64,000 nucleotides of DNA from Paludibacteraceae bacterium (GTDB taxonomy: Bacteria; Bacteroidota; Bacteroidia; Bacteroidales; Paludibacteraceae), in contig JAKSKV010000007.1 in NCBI GenBank assembly GCA_024401555.1, positions 1 through 64,000 on the forward strand, read 5' to 3'. Positions 25,285 through 33,937 of the stretch are shown in pieces. A model generated the notes under the pieces. That model was not told the origin of the DNA. It searched no databases and saw nothing but the letters and a program-made list of their open reading frames with translations. Numbering within the stretch: position 1 is the first letter of the stretch; each line of letters starts with the position of its first letter. A program made the position numbers and the translations under genes.

Positions 25285-25314
25285 AAAAGCCGCAACCCGT
25301 AAGTCGCGGCTTTT
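25285..25314 (-). terminator. Terminator of nhaD
   Basis: AAAAGCCGC (25285-25293) pairs with GCGGCTTTT (25306-25314) around a 12-base loop, followed leftward by a T-run. It ends the leftward nhaD transcript just before the M16 promoter. Confidence 0.8.
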
Positions 25315-25334
25315 GTACGATATATGTCTCGAAA

Positions 25335-26741
25335 TTATAGACCGAGCAAAGGAAGGATGATCTCCTCTTGCAAGTAGTAGAATGCGGCACCTGAAAGGTA
25401 ACCAACGAATGCCAAGAGCGAAATGTTCTTCAAATACCATACGAAATCTACCTTCTCAAGACCCATGACGATAACACCTGCAGCTGAACCTACGATCAAT
25501 ACGGAGCCACCCACACCGGCACAGTATGCGAGGAATGTCCAGAACATACCGTCGGTCGCCATAACGCCAACCTCTTCGATAGGGTACATTCCCATAGAAC
25601 CAGCTACCAATGGCACATTGTCGATGATGGAAGAGAGGATACCGATGATGAAGTCGATCGCATATTTGTTTCCGATAGACGCGTCCAAATAGAGTGCCAA
25701 CTCTCTCAATATGCCAGCGCATTGCAAAGCGTTAACGGCCATCAAAATACCAAGGAAGAATAGGATGGTTGTGAAATCGACTCTCTTCAATACGGAAGAG
25801 ATTCTTGCCTTCTCGTTCTCTGGAATGGATTTTTTCTTGTGGTACAGCACCTCAGTGTAGATCCACAAGATGCTCAAGCCCAACAATACACCGATAAATG
25901 GAGGAAGATGGGTGAATGTCTTGAAGATAGGTACGAATACCAATGAACCGATACCCATAAAGAAGATGATCTTCTTTTCACTTTCTGTGATGAAGTTGTT
26001 AGTCGCACTGTTTGAGGCGTTGTTAGGAGTGGTCAATTCACCCTTGAAACTCATACCTGCGATGATAAGAGGAACCAACATTGCCAACAAAGAAGGGATG
26101 AACAAGTTGGTGATAACGGAACCGGAGGTGATATTGCCCTTCACCCACAACATGATGGTCGTCACATCTCCGATAGGAGAGAAGGCTCCACCCGCATTGG
26201 CTGCGATGACGATAATTCCCGCGTATTTCCACCTTTCGGTCTTGTCTGCCACCAATTTACGAAGCAACATCACCATTACGATTGTTGTGGTAAGGTTGTC
26301 CAAAACGGCTGACATGAAGAAGGTTACAAAAGAGAGCAACCACAACAATTTTTTCTTGTTGTTAGTGGCGATTTTGTCTGTGATGATAGAGAAACCTCTG
26401 TGAGCGTCGATCAACTCCACGATTGTCATCGCACCCATCAAGAAGAAGAGGGTAGAGGCTACATCACCCAAGCCCTCGATGATTTGGACTTCTGTGACAT
26501 ACTTGATTACCTTCTCGTGCAAGTCTGGCAATGCGGATGTGAACTCACCTATCTTTTCTAAATTGAAGTGAGCCAAGAATTCTTCTGAAGAGAGAAGAAC
26601 TTCATCGGCATGAAAGATGTAAATTGTCCAAAGTAGAGCGCATAGCAAAAGCGCCGTCGCTGCTTTGTTAACTTTTAATGGGTGTTCCATCACGATACCT
26701 GCGTAACCTGCGACGAACACGGCAATCATAAGTAGTTCCAT
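25335..26741 (-). CDS. nhaD: NhaD-type Na+/H+ antiporter
   Basis: 468 residues with about 11-12 hydrophobic helices. The conserved NhaD blocks are visible: AVLDNLTTTIVMVMLLRKLV, AANAGGAFSPIGDVTTIMLW and SSIIDNVPLVAGSMGMYPIE. It exports Na+ or Li+ in exchange for protons. Single-gene unit with promoter 26773-26780 and terminator 25285-25314. Confidence 0.93.
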   Translation of the reverse strand: MELLMIAVFVAGYAGIVMEHPLKVNKAATALLLCALLWTIYIFHADEVLLSSEEFLAHFNLEKIGEFTSALPDLHEKVIKYVTEVQIIEGLGDVASTLFFLMGAMTIVELIDAHRGFSIITDKIATNNKKKLLWLLSFVTFFMSAVLDNLTTTIVMVMLLRKLVADKTERWKYAGIIVIAANAGGAFSPIGDVTTIMLWVKGNITSGSVITNLFIPSLLAMLVPLIIAGMSFKGELTTPNNASNSATNNFITESEKKIIFFMGIGSLVFVPIFKTFTHLPPFIGVLLGLSILWIYTEVLYHKKKSIPENEKARISSVLKRVDFTTILFFLGILMAVNALQCAGILRELALYLDASIGNKYAIDFIIGILSSIIDNVPLVAGSMGMYPIEEVGVMATDGMFWTFLAYCAGVGGSVLIVGSAAGVIVMGLEKVDFVWYLKNISLLAFVGYLSGAAFYYLQEEIILPLLGL

Positions 26742-26772
26742 TGCAAATGATAATTATGTGTTATATGTTTTT

Positions 26773-26780
26773 CAAAAATA
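26773..26780 (-). promoter_or_regulatory. -7 box of nhaD
   Basis: Reading leftward TATTTTTG, 31 bases before the ATG. Confidence 0.5.
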
Positions 26781-26861
26781 TTTTACGCGAATTTAATATT
26801 TTTTTGCATTGTATAATTATTCGGCCGTATGAATTTTTCGTATATGATATCAATAATAAAA

Positions 26862-26889
26862 AAAGGAGGAATGATAGCATTCCTCCTTT
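26862..26889 (-). terminator. Terminator of the TonB gene
   Basis: A perfect 12-bp stem (AAAGGAGGAATG with CATTCCTCCTTT) around an ATAG loop, 20 bases after the tonB stop and followed leftward by TTTTATTATTG. Confidence 0.85.
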
Positions 26890-26909
26890 CGAATTGTATG
26901 TGGGATTGA

Positions 26910-27623
26910 TTAGTTATCTTTCAATCTAAAGTTGACTGGCAATGTAAAGTATGAGTTACATGGCTTGTTGTGTTGCTCAGCTGGCGTCCACTTAGGCATG
27001 GATTGTACCACACGGATAGCCTCTTGGTCCAAACTTGGGTCAACTGGACGTGTAACCTTTACATCCTTGATCTCTCCTGTTCTTGAAACGACGAACTTAA
27101 CCACAACGTTACCTTGGATGTTGTTATCGATCGCGATTTGAGGGTAACTCAAGTTCTTTTTCAAGAATTTGGTCAATTCAGCCTTTCCACCAGGGAACTC
27201 AGCCTTCTTGTCCACTTTGGTATAGATGATCTTCTCCTCTTCCTCGTCGTCATCGCTGTTTGATGCTGCAGGTGGTGGCGGAGGAGCGATGGTGTCATTC
27301 AGACTTCCCTCGTTAGATTCGATGGTACCTGTTGTCTCTTTGTCGTTGTCAACGACATTGATGGCGGTCTCCAACTCCTCTATGAGTTCCTCTTGTGGTT
27401 GCTCTGGCTCTGGCTCAGGTTCTTCTTCCTGAGTCGTGTTGTCAATGACGTCAACCTCGTCATTTCCCGTGGCAATCATGTCCCTCTCGTCGATCTTCTC
27501 CACCTTGCTGTCTGACCATTCAAAGCAGATATAGGCGAATCCGAATGCGAGCACAAGACCGATTAGCGTGTACAGTGAGCGTTTGTTGCTCAAGTCCGCT
27601 TCCTCTGTTTTCTTAATTCTCAT
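26910..27623 (-). CDS. tonB: TonB energy transducer
   Basis: 237 residues in the classic order: cytoplasmic start, one membrane helix (LYTLIGLVLAFGFAYICFEW, ~18-37), an acidic Pro/Glu/Gln-rich periplasmic span (EEEPEPEPEQPQEEL, APPPPPAAS), and a TonB_C domain (FPGGKAELTKFLKKNLSYPQ, QEAIRVVQSMPKWTPAEQ). It couples the proton motive force to outer membrane receptors. Own promoter and terminator. Bacteroidetes carry many tonB copies; the receptor served is unknown. Confidence 0.92.
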   Translation of the reverse strand: MRIKKTEEADLSNKRSLYTLIGLVLAFGFAYICFEWSDSKVEKIDERDMIATGNDEVDVIDNTTQEEEPEPEPEQPQEELIEELETAINVVDNDKETTGTIESNEGSLNDTIAPPPPPAASNSDDDEEEEKIIYTKVDKKAEFPGGKAELTKFLKKNLSYPQIAIDNNIQGNVVVKFVVSRTGEIKDVKVTRPVDPSLDQEAIRVVQSMPKWTPAEQHNKPCNSYFTLPVNFRLKDN

Positions 27624-27671
27624 GATCGTTATTTTTATTATTTATTATTTCTCGCTATAGTCTTTGTTGTG

Positions 27672-27679
27672 CAAAAATA
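27672..27679 (-). promoter_or_regulatory. -7 box of tonB
   Basis: Reading leftward TATTTTTG, 48 bases before the ATG. Confidence 0.45.
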
Positions 27680-27764
27680 GCATTATTTATGGAATATTCT
27701 ACCTTTCCCTCCGATTTTTTTAGAGAGTGTTGATAAAAATCCTTTGCCTCCTCGAAGAAAGAGC

Positions 27765-29819
27765 TTAGTTCATTGTTGGTAATGAGGAGTATTCTTTCGC
27801 ATAGCGGAGCATTTGCTGTTCGAAAGTCTCTTCGTATTTCACCTTCACGTCGATGATGTTGCCCTCCTTATCCATGATAGGTTCGTATGTTGGATTGACG
27901 AAACCTTTGTATGGCGCGATGTTCAAAGCAGCATAACGCTCTCTGATCTCTTTGTGGATATCCAAATCGACCTTTACGGCGTAGGTCTCCACCAATTTTT
28001 TAGCACCTTCGAAGTCTCCTTCCGATTTGATGCGTTGTATTTCCGCCAACAGCTGGCCGATCAACCCCCTCATCGCCTCGTAGTCGTTGATGACCACAAA
28101 GGTTTTGCCGTCGCGTTTTTTCAGTTCCACAACCTTATCCTCTTTGCCATGTTCGAATACCCATTTGGCGATCAACTGACGGTTCCTCATGTGAGCCTCC
28201 TCAATGTTATTGCCCAATTCGATACGGGTGAGTTGTGTGAGGAGTCCGTTCATCATGTATTTGTAGTATTCGGCTTTGTATGCTTCCATGTTAGGCAACA
28301 ATCCCAATTCCACCATCTTCTCGTCTGCTGCGTAGTAGAGGCCGAACAGGTCTGCGCGGGCCTCTTCGATGGTCGCCCCGTAAGCTTTGAGGGTATCTTG
28401 GCTCACGCCTGGCAACATTTGTCCGGAACCATGGCCCAAACACTCGTGGAGGTCGGTGTGTAGGTTGTCGGATTGAAAACCATATTTCTTGATGCGTTCA
28501 CGCTCCTCGTCGTTCCAGACAAACTCCTCACTGAATCCATTGCCTTGCGCCGCTTGGTCGTAGGCGGATGTGATGTTTTCGATGGTTACTGATTTTGAAC
28601 CATGCATTTGACGGATCCAGTTGGCGTTTGGCAAGTTGATGCCGATTGGGGTGGCCGGGTGGCAATCACCGCCCAACATAGCCGCCGTGATCACCTTGGC
28701 GGTCACACCGTTCACGCTATCCTTCTTAAAGCGGGGATCGACAGGAGAGTGGTCTTCGAACCATTGCGCGTTCTCGCTGATGGTGATGGTTCTTTTGGTC
28801 GCCTCCAAATTCTTGAAGTTGACGACAGATTCCCAGCTGGCCTTCATGCCCAACGGGTCTCCGTAGGTCTCGATAAATCCATTGACGAAGTCAACGCGCG
28901 ACTCCGTGTCCTCCACCCAAAGGATGCTGTATTCGTCAAAGGTGAGCAAGTCGCCTGTCTCATAGAAATCGATCAATGAATGGATTACGCTCTTTTGCTC
29001 ATCGTTTTCCGCTACTTCGGCGGCCTTCTCCAACCAACCCACAATCTTTTCGATGGCGTCGCTGTACATGCCACCCACCTTCCATACTTTCTCTACGATT
29101 TTGCCGTTCTCCTTCATTAATTTGCTGTTCAAACCATAGGAGATAGGGGTGGTGTCGTTCGGATCCCTCATTTTATTGTAGAAATCATCCACCTCTTTTT
29201 CGGACACTCCCTCGTAGTAATTGTTGGCGGAGGTCTTGATCAAATCTGCCCCTTCCGCTTGGTTAACCCTTTTCGCATAGAGGTTTTTGTCGAAGATGAC
29301 AGGTGTGATCTTCTGCAAAAGATTCTCCACGTTGTTGTTGAAAGGCTTGAGCGGCAACTTCTCGGCAGGAATGCTTCGAACCGCCTTCTCGAAGAAGGAT
29401 TGGCTGAACGTAGGTTCGAACTTATCGGTCGCATAGTGGTGGTGGATACCATTCGAGAACCAAACACGTTTCAGGTAAACCACCATCTCTTGAAACTCCT
29501 TCTCGTCACGAGGGCCTTCGTAGTTGAGGTAAACTGCCTCCAAGGTTCTCCTGATGGCGAGGTTGTATTTGTTGTTCTGGTCGTAGAGGATATCTCTTCC
29601 CTCCAAAGCTGCTTGGGAGAGGAAGTAGATCAATTTCTTTTGGTTGAGTGATAGACTCTCGAAATCGGGAACTTGGTATCTGAGGATTTCGAGATCCGCG
29701 AATTTGTCCACCTTGTACTCGAAGTTGTCGGCGGGACAATTAACGCTTTGTCCGTTATTGCCCGAACAAGCGGTTATCATTGATGTAGCCATGAGTATGA
29801 ATGCTGTTTTTATATTCAT
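27765..29819 (-). CDS. M49-type dipeptidyl peptidase III lipoprotein
   Basis: 684 residues. Signal with lipobox (TACSG, Cys18). The zinc motif HECLGHGSGQ (HExxGH) with EEARADLFGLYY (third ligand Glu) identifies M49 peptidases, which remove dipeptides from peptide N-termini. The large preceding region is the substrate-binding lobe. It probably works at the cell surface in peptide use. The leftward tonB gene is 141 bases away under its own promoter; the next gene upstream ends 12 bases before its start, so co-transcription with the 29832 gene is likely. Confidence 0.93.
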   Translation of the reverse strand: MNIKTAFILMATSMITACSGNNGQSVNCPADNFEYKVDKFADLEILRYQVPDFESLSLNQKKLIYFLSQAALEGRDILYDQNNKYNLAIRRTLEAVYLNYEGPRDEKEFQEMVVYLKRVWFSNGIHHHYATDKFEPTFSQSFFEKAVRSIPAEKLPLKPFNNNVENLLQKITPVIFDKNLYAKRVNQAEGADLIKTSANNYYEGVSEKEVDDFYNKMRDPNDTTPISYGLNSKLMKENGKIVEKVWKVGGMYSDAIEKIVGWLEKAAEVAENDEQKSVIHSLIDFYETGDLLTFDEYSILWVEDTESRVDFVNGFIETYGDPLGMKASWESVVNFKNLEATKRTITISENAQWFEDHSPVDPRFKKDSVNGVTAKVITAAMLGGDCHPATPIGINLPNANWIRQMHGSKSVTIENITSAYDQAAQGNGFSEEFVWNDEERERIKKYGFQSDNLHTDLHECLGHGSGQMLPGVSQDTLKAYGATIEEARADLFGLYYAADEKMVELGLLPNMEAYKAEYYKYMMNGLLTQLTRIELGNNIEEAHMRNRQLIAKWVFEHGKEDKVVELKKRDGKTFVVINDYEAMRGLIGQLLAEIQRIKSEGDFEGAKKLVETYAVKVDLDIHKEIRERYAALNIAPYKGFVNPTYEPIMDKEGNIIDVKVKYEETFEQQMLRYAKEYSSLPTMN

Positions 29820-29831
29820 TTTAATTGATGA

Positions 29832-30635
29832 TTAACGTGAGTTGCGTGCGTCTATGTTCTCCTCCAGACTCCAGATGCCCTTTTTGAGATTGTAGGCGTC
29901 GTAGGTGAAGTCGGGACCGTAATAAACCCTGAGATCCTTGTAACCCGGTTCGATGGGGGAGAGGTGGTCGAAGATGATGCGTTTGGCGGATGGATCGTAG
30001 CTCAGGGCAATCTTCGCCTCGGCGCCATATTCCAAAACGATACGGCTATCGTTCTTTCCCCTCTTTTCGAATACCATTTTGCCCAATGAGGCATTGCCTT
30101 TTCCGTCGAGGGTGATGGTCTCGATGACTTTGAAATCTGACGCTGCGTTGTACCCCGACCAGCCTAAGGCGACATAATATTTTTCTTTCCTGTTCTTTAC
30201 TAAAAAGAGGTTGTAATAAAGGGATCCATACCAATTGCTGGCATTGATTCTGCCTTGTTGGTTGGGCCGATAAGCCTCTTGGGCGATGATAAGCGGTGTG
30301 GTCACCACTTTATCCTTGATTAGGGTTTGGATAAATCCTCCGTAACCGTTGGTTCGGTCGGTGTAGGGGTATGACCAAGTGTAGATCCTTACCTTTTTGT
30401 CGTCGGAATAGATCTTGCCCAAGTTCACCAGCTTGTCGAACGGATATCTGAATGATTCCGGATTTTGCAGTATTTCTCCCAGTTGGTTATGGATTTTTTG
30501 GCTCAATTCACTCTTCAAACTATCCTTTTCGCAGGTGCGTAGGGAGTCGAAAAGGAGAACGAGTGGTTCCTCCTTGATTTCCGCTTGCGCAAGGCTTGCG
30601 AAGAATAGGGATAATATGAAGATGATCTTACGCAT
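29832..30635 (-). CDS. Uncharacterised secreted protein
   Basis: 267 residues starting MRKIIFILSLFFASLAQAEI (signal peptide). It has alternating beta-rich blocks (VRIYTWSYPYTDRTNGYGG, YNLFLVKNRKEKYYVALGWSG, RIVLEYGAEAKIALSYD, RVYYGPDFTYDAYNLKKG). No catalytic motif is visible. The start at 30635 is chosen because a longer upstream reading would erase the signal peptide. It overlaps the end of the pseudouridine synthase gene by eight bases and is followed by the M49 gene, suggesting one operon. Confidence 0.7.
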   Translation of the reverse strand: MRKIIFILSLFFASLAQAEIKEEPLVLLFDSLRTCEKDSLKSELSQKIHNQLGEILQNPESFRYPFDKLVNLGKIYSDDKKVRIYTWSYPYTDRTNGYGGFIQTLIKDKVVTTPLIIAQEAYRPNQQGRINASNWYGSLYYNLFLVKNRKEKYYVALGWSGYNAASDFKVIETITLDGKGNASLGKMVFEKRGKNDSRIVLEYGAEAKIALSYDPSAKRIIFDHLSPIEPGYKDLRVYYGPDFTYDAYNLKKGIWSLEENIDARNSR

Positions 30636-31323
30636 GTTCTTCTGGCGTTGGTGCAAGTTGCTCGAATGCCTTCCATAATGTATCATCGGGAACGGGAGCG
30701 ACGATGTCGATCTCCTTCTGGGATACGGGGTGTATGAATTTCACGTTGCGGGCGTGGAGACTGATGCCTCCATCTTTGTTGGAACGGTCGAACCCATACT
30801 TAAGGTCACCCTTGATCGGACAACCAATGTGGGCGAGTTGCGCACGGATTTGGTGGTGACGTCCTGTCATCAAGTCAATCTCCAAAAGGTAGTAGTTCTC
30901 CGACTTAGCAATCACCTTATAGCTTAGTTTGGAGAGTTTTCCCTCCTTCACTTGCTTGTCATAGACAAAGGTTTTGTTCATGCGCTCGTTTCTGACAAGG
31001 TAGTTGGTGAGCAACTCCTCCTCTTTGGGTGGCATGTTCTTCACGATGGCCCAATAACGCTTGGTGAGGTTATGGGTGCGAAACATTTCATTGAGTCGGC
31101 TGAGCGCTTTGGATGTTTTGGCGAATACCACCAATCCGCTGACGGGACGGTCCAACCGGTGTGTGACACCGATGAATACATTCCCTGGTTTGGCGTACTT
31201 CTCCTTGAGGTACTCCTGTACCATTTCAGAGAGGGGTTTGTCGCCCGTCTTGTCGCCTTGCACGATTTCAGAACAGGTTTTGTTCACGACAATGATATGG
31301 TTGTCCTCGTAAAGAATCTCCAT
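30628..31323 (-). CDS. RluA-type pseudouridine synthase
   Basis: 231 residues. Catalytic motif HRLDRPVSGLVVFAKT with Asp58, and the RluA fold (LLEIDLMTGRHHQIRAQLAHIGCPIKGD). Isomerises uridines in rRNA or tRNA; exact site unknown. It lies directly downstream of rlmB (11 bases), so the operon runs rimM, rlmB, this gene. Confidence 0.9.
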   Translation of the reverse strand: MEILYEDNHIIVVNKTCSEIVQGDKTGDKPLSEMVQEYLKEKYAKPGNVFIGVTHRLDRPVSGLVVFAKTSKALSRLNEMFRTHNLTKRYWAIVKNMPPKEEELLTNYLVRNERMNKTFVYDKQVKEGKLSKLSYKVIAKSENYYLLEIDLMTGRHHQIRAQLAHIGCPIKGDLKYGFDRSNKDGGISLHARNVKFIHPVSQKEIDIVAPVPDDTLWKAFEQLAPTPEEHA

Positions 31324-31333
31324 GGTGTTCGGG

Positions 31334-32077
31334 TTATTCGTTACCTCTCTGTCTTACTGCCTCGTAGATCATGACGCCTGCTGCGACAGATACGTTGAGT
31401 GATGAAATTTTACCGTTGATCGGAATGCTGACCATTTCGTCGCAGATGCGCAAAACCTCTGGTGATACACCTTTGTCTTCCGCTCCCATCACAATGGCGA
31501 CTGGGTCCTTCATGTTAGACTCCGTATAGGGTTTGGTACCCTTTTCGCTGGCGGCGATGATGCGTATGCCGCATTTCTTCATGAATTTCAAGGCTGAGGT
31601 GAGGCTGCTCTCTTTGCATACGGGAAGGGTGTGTAGAGCGCCTGCGGAGGTCTTGATAGCGTCGGCGTTGACCGACACGCCACCTTTGACGGGAATGACG
31701 ATCGCATCGGCTCCTGCGCATTCGCAAGTTCTGGCGATGGCGCCGAAGTTGCGTACGTCAGTTACGCCGTCCAATACGATAAAGAAGGGAACCTTTCCCT
31801 CTTCGTATAGGAAAGGCACGAGATCCGCCACCAACTGATAATCGGTCTGGCTCACGAAGGCGATGGCGCCTTGGTGGTTCTTGTGCGTGTATCGGTTGAG
31901 TCGTTCGATTGGAACGCGTTGGATCTGGATGCCATGATGCCCTTTCACGGTGTTTAGCAACTCCTTGGCCAACTCGCTCTGAAGATCATTCTTTACCATA
32001 ATCTTGTCGATCTTCTTGTCTGAGTTGATGGCTTCGATGATGGCGCGTATGCCAAAAATCATCTCGTTCTCTTTCAT
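31334..32077 (-). CDS. rlmB: 23S rRNA 2'-O-methyltransferase RlmB (SpoU/TrmH family)
   Basis: 247 residues. SPOUT methyltransferase: N-terminal RNA-binding part (FGIRAIIEAINSDKKIDKI), then the catalytic knot with VRNFGAIARTCECAGADAIV, VMGAEDKGVSPEVLRICDE and ISSLNVSVAAGVMIYEAVRQ. In E. coli RlmB methylates G2251 of 23S rRNA. Middle of a leftward RNA-maturation unit with rimM upstream (15 bases) and the RluA-type gene downstream. Confidence 0.9.
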   Translation of the reverse strand: MKENEMIFGIRAIIEAINSDKKIDKIMVKNDLQSELAKELLNTVKGHHGIQIQRVPIERLNRYTHKNHQGAIAFVSQTDYQLVADLVPFLYEEGKVPFFIVLDGVTDVRNFGAIARTCECAGADAIVIPVKGGVSVNADAIKTSAGALHTLPVCKESSLTSALKFMKKCGIRIIAASEKGTKPYTESNMKDPVAIVMGAEDKGVSPEVLRICDEMVSIPINGKISSLNVSVAAGVMIYEAVRQRGNE

Positions 32078-32091
32078 GCGTTATTTTTTTT

Positions 32092-32625
32092 TTATTTGTA
32101 TAAATCCAATAAACCTTCGGGCAAATCCATGCTCATCGTCTTCTCTTCGTCGTTGATTTCGATGATGTATTCATCGGTGGCGGGGATGTATAACTCCTCG
32201 TCGTCGGGGCTCATGACCAAAAATAGGACATTGTCCGACGAATCGTCCACCCCTTCGATGGTGCCGATTAGATCGCCCTTCTCGTCAAAAACGCGGAATC
32301 CGAGGTAGTAGTCCACTCCCTCCACTTCGCTCTGTTCGACATCTTCTGGTACAAAAGTCTTCTCGATATATAGGTTTGCCTTGATCAGTTCCTTCGCCTC
32401 GTCGGCAGAGTTGACTCCCTCGAATTTCACGAGTGCGGTCTCGTCATTTTTGAAGCGGTAACTCTCTATGAAGAAGGGAACGAATATGCCGTCCAATTCG
32501 CAGATGAAGCATGGCGGCTCCGTTTCGTCGAAAATGTCGGAGGTAAAGGTGAAGGCCACTTCTCCTTGAAGGCCATGAGGCTTCACGATTTGTCCGATTT
32601 GCATGAGGTCGTCCCTTGTGATCAT
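32092..32625 (-). CDS. rimM: Ribosome maturation factor RimM
   Basis: 177 residues. N-terminal beta-barrel (IGQIVKPHGLQGEVAFTFTS) and C-terminal PRC barrel (YYLGFRVFDEKGDLIGTIEG, YIPATDEYIIEINDEEKTM). It acts in 30S subunit assembly. First gene of the rimM-rlmB-RluA unit with a TACCTTTG box upstream, divergent from the gene at 32718. Confidence 0.95.
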   Translation of the reverse strand: MITRDDLMQIGQIVKPHGLQGEVAFTFTSDIFDETEPPCFICELDGIFVPFFIESYRFKNDETALVKFEGVNSADEAKELIKANLYIEKTFVPEDVEQSEVEGVDYYLGFRVFDEKGDLIGTIEGVDDSSDNVLFLVMSPDDEELYIPATDEYIIEINDEEKTMSMDLPEGLLDLYK

Positions 32626-32646
32626 AATCCTTTTATATTTATTTCA

Positions 32647-32654
32647 CAAAGGTA
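32647..32654 (-). promoter_or_regulatory. -7 box of rimM
   Basis: Reading leftward TACCTTTG, 21 bases before the ATG; divergent from the box at 32688-32695. Confidence 0.55.
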
Positions 32655-32687
32655 GTAATTAAATTAAGAATTAAGAATGAAGATTTG

Positions 32688-32695
32688 CTATCTTT
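32688..32695 (+). promoter_or_regulatory. -7 box of the 32718 gene
   Basis: TATCTTTG, 22 bases before the ATG at 32718. It rules out a start upstream of the box. Confidence 0.6.
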
Positions 32696-32717
32696 GTTAA
32701 ATAATACTTTATATATA

Positions 32718-33908
32718 ATGGCGAAAACTCATATTTTAGATATATATATGCGTTATTATGCCCCCGATAGCGAAGTGAAGTACACTCCGAAATTGGAGGT
32801 TGGCGACTTTGTTGTACTGCTCTCCCTCGATCCTACCGCTTGCCCTCCCTCTCTGAGCATCAGAGGAAGACGCCTAAAAGGCGTTTTTCAGTCAGGGAAT
32901 ATATCGAAACAGACTTTTTTATCCTATTGCAATGCCTTGGTGAAGGGAAAATATTTGCAGTGGCTCATTGATCATCGCGCGGAGATTGTGGTGGATTGTG
33001 ATGACGCGAAGTTAGACAACTCTGAACGAGTCACAGAAGCCCTCTTTTGGTTTGATTACAACAAACCCTATTTGACGGAGAAACAGATCAACCAATACAC
33101 TGTGGCGCAACTGTTCGAACTATACGAGGAGCTTCAACATACGGATCTACGTCTTCTCCACGAGATAGGGAAGGCGAATGCCAAGGATGCCGAATTGGTC
33201 TATTTTGATGAGGATTGGGCATTGGTGATTCCGAAAACTTTTGAGGCGAGCTGTTATTACGGACAGTTCACGAAATGGTGCACCACAGAACGAAAAAATC
33301 CCTCGCTTTTCTACAACTATAGTAAGAAGGGACCCTTGTATATTTTGATTGAACGTCATGGCCATCACAAGTACCAGCTCTATTTTGTGGAAGGTGAGTA
33401 TGATTTCAGGGATGAGGAGGATGTTTCTGTCTATCCGTGGGACATTCCTATGTCTGAAGGTGCGAAGAATTATTTGTTGAAGATCACTGGTTTACGAGGA
33501 TATACGACCGAACTGATCAATCGTATATTAGAGTGGGGTGCGCCGCCTGAAAGGGTTTTCGACCAGGTGAATGAGGAACACGACGGATTCTGCTTGGTAA
33601 AGATTGATATGCGTTACAACTTTATGGATAAGAAGCGTTACCAATTGGTCGGCGACACCTGGTATTACTTCGCCATGGATTATTCCGACGGGAAAGCCCG
33701 TGTCTGGAATATGCGCTTCTCCTCTAATTATTTGGATACGCAAAATCATCTGGTGTTTGAAGAGTGGCGCAAGGGTGACGATGCTTGGAACTATTCCGAA
33801 TTCCCGACGAAGGTTCTCGTAGATCCGGTGTTTGGTTCCAATAATTCTTTAGATGTGAGAATGGAAGTAGATAGGAATAACATACCAGATGATAACTTGC
33901 CATTTTGA
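32718..33908 (+). CDS. Uncharacterised protein with WCTT-type core
   Basis: 396 residues, no signal peptide. The central block FTKWCTTERKNPSLFYNYSK followed by GPLYILIER is shared, in my recollection, with a family of phage and bacterial proteins of unknown function; the rest is mixed alpha/beta with an acidic C-terminus. The start at 32718 is set by the -7 box. It stands alone between divergent rimM and the TtcA-like gene (29 bases downstream), with which it may be co-transcribed. Function unknown. Confidence 0.7.
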   Translation: MAKTHILDIYMRYYAPDSEVKYTPKLEVGDFVVLLSLDPTACPPSLSIRGRRLKGVFQSGNISKQTFLSYCNALVKGKYLQWLIDHRAEIVVDCDDAKLDNSERVTEALFWFDYNKPYLTEKQINQYTVAQLFELYEELQHTDLRLLHEIGKANAKDAELVYFDEDWALVIPKTFEASCYYGQFTKWCTTERKNPSLFYNYSKKGPLYILIERHGHHKYQLYFVEGEYDFRDEEDVSVYPWDIPMSEGAKNYLLKITGLRGYTTELINRILEWGAPPERVFDQVNEEHDGFCLVKIDMRYNFMDKKRYQLVGDTWYYFAMDYSDGKARVWNMRFSSNYLDTQNHLVFEEWRKGDDAWNYSEFPTKVLVDPVFGSNNSLDVRMEVDRNNIPDDNLPF

Positions 33909-33937
33909 TTATTATATTTGTCGAAAAATAGAAAAGT

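Noticed and set aside
25256-25405. N-terminal extension of the M16 peptidase
   Set aside because: It crosses the nhaD terminator and the peptidase promoter, and would bury the signal peptide 50 residues inside.
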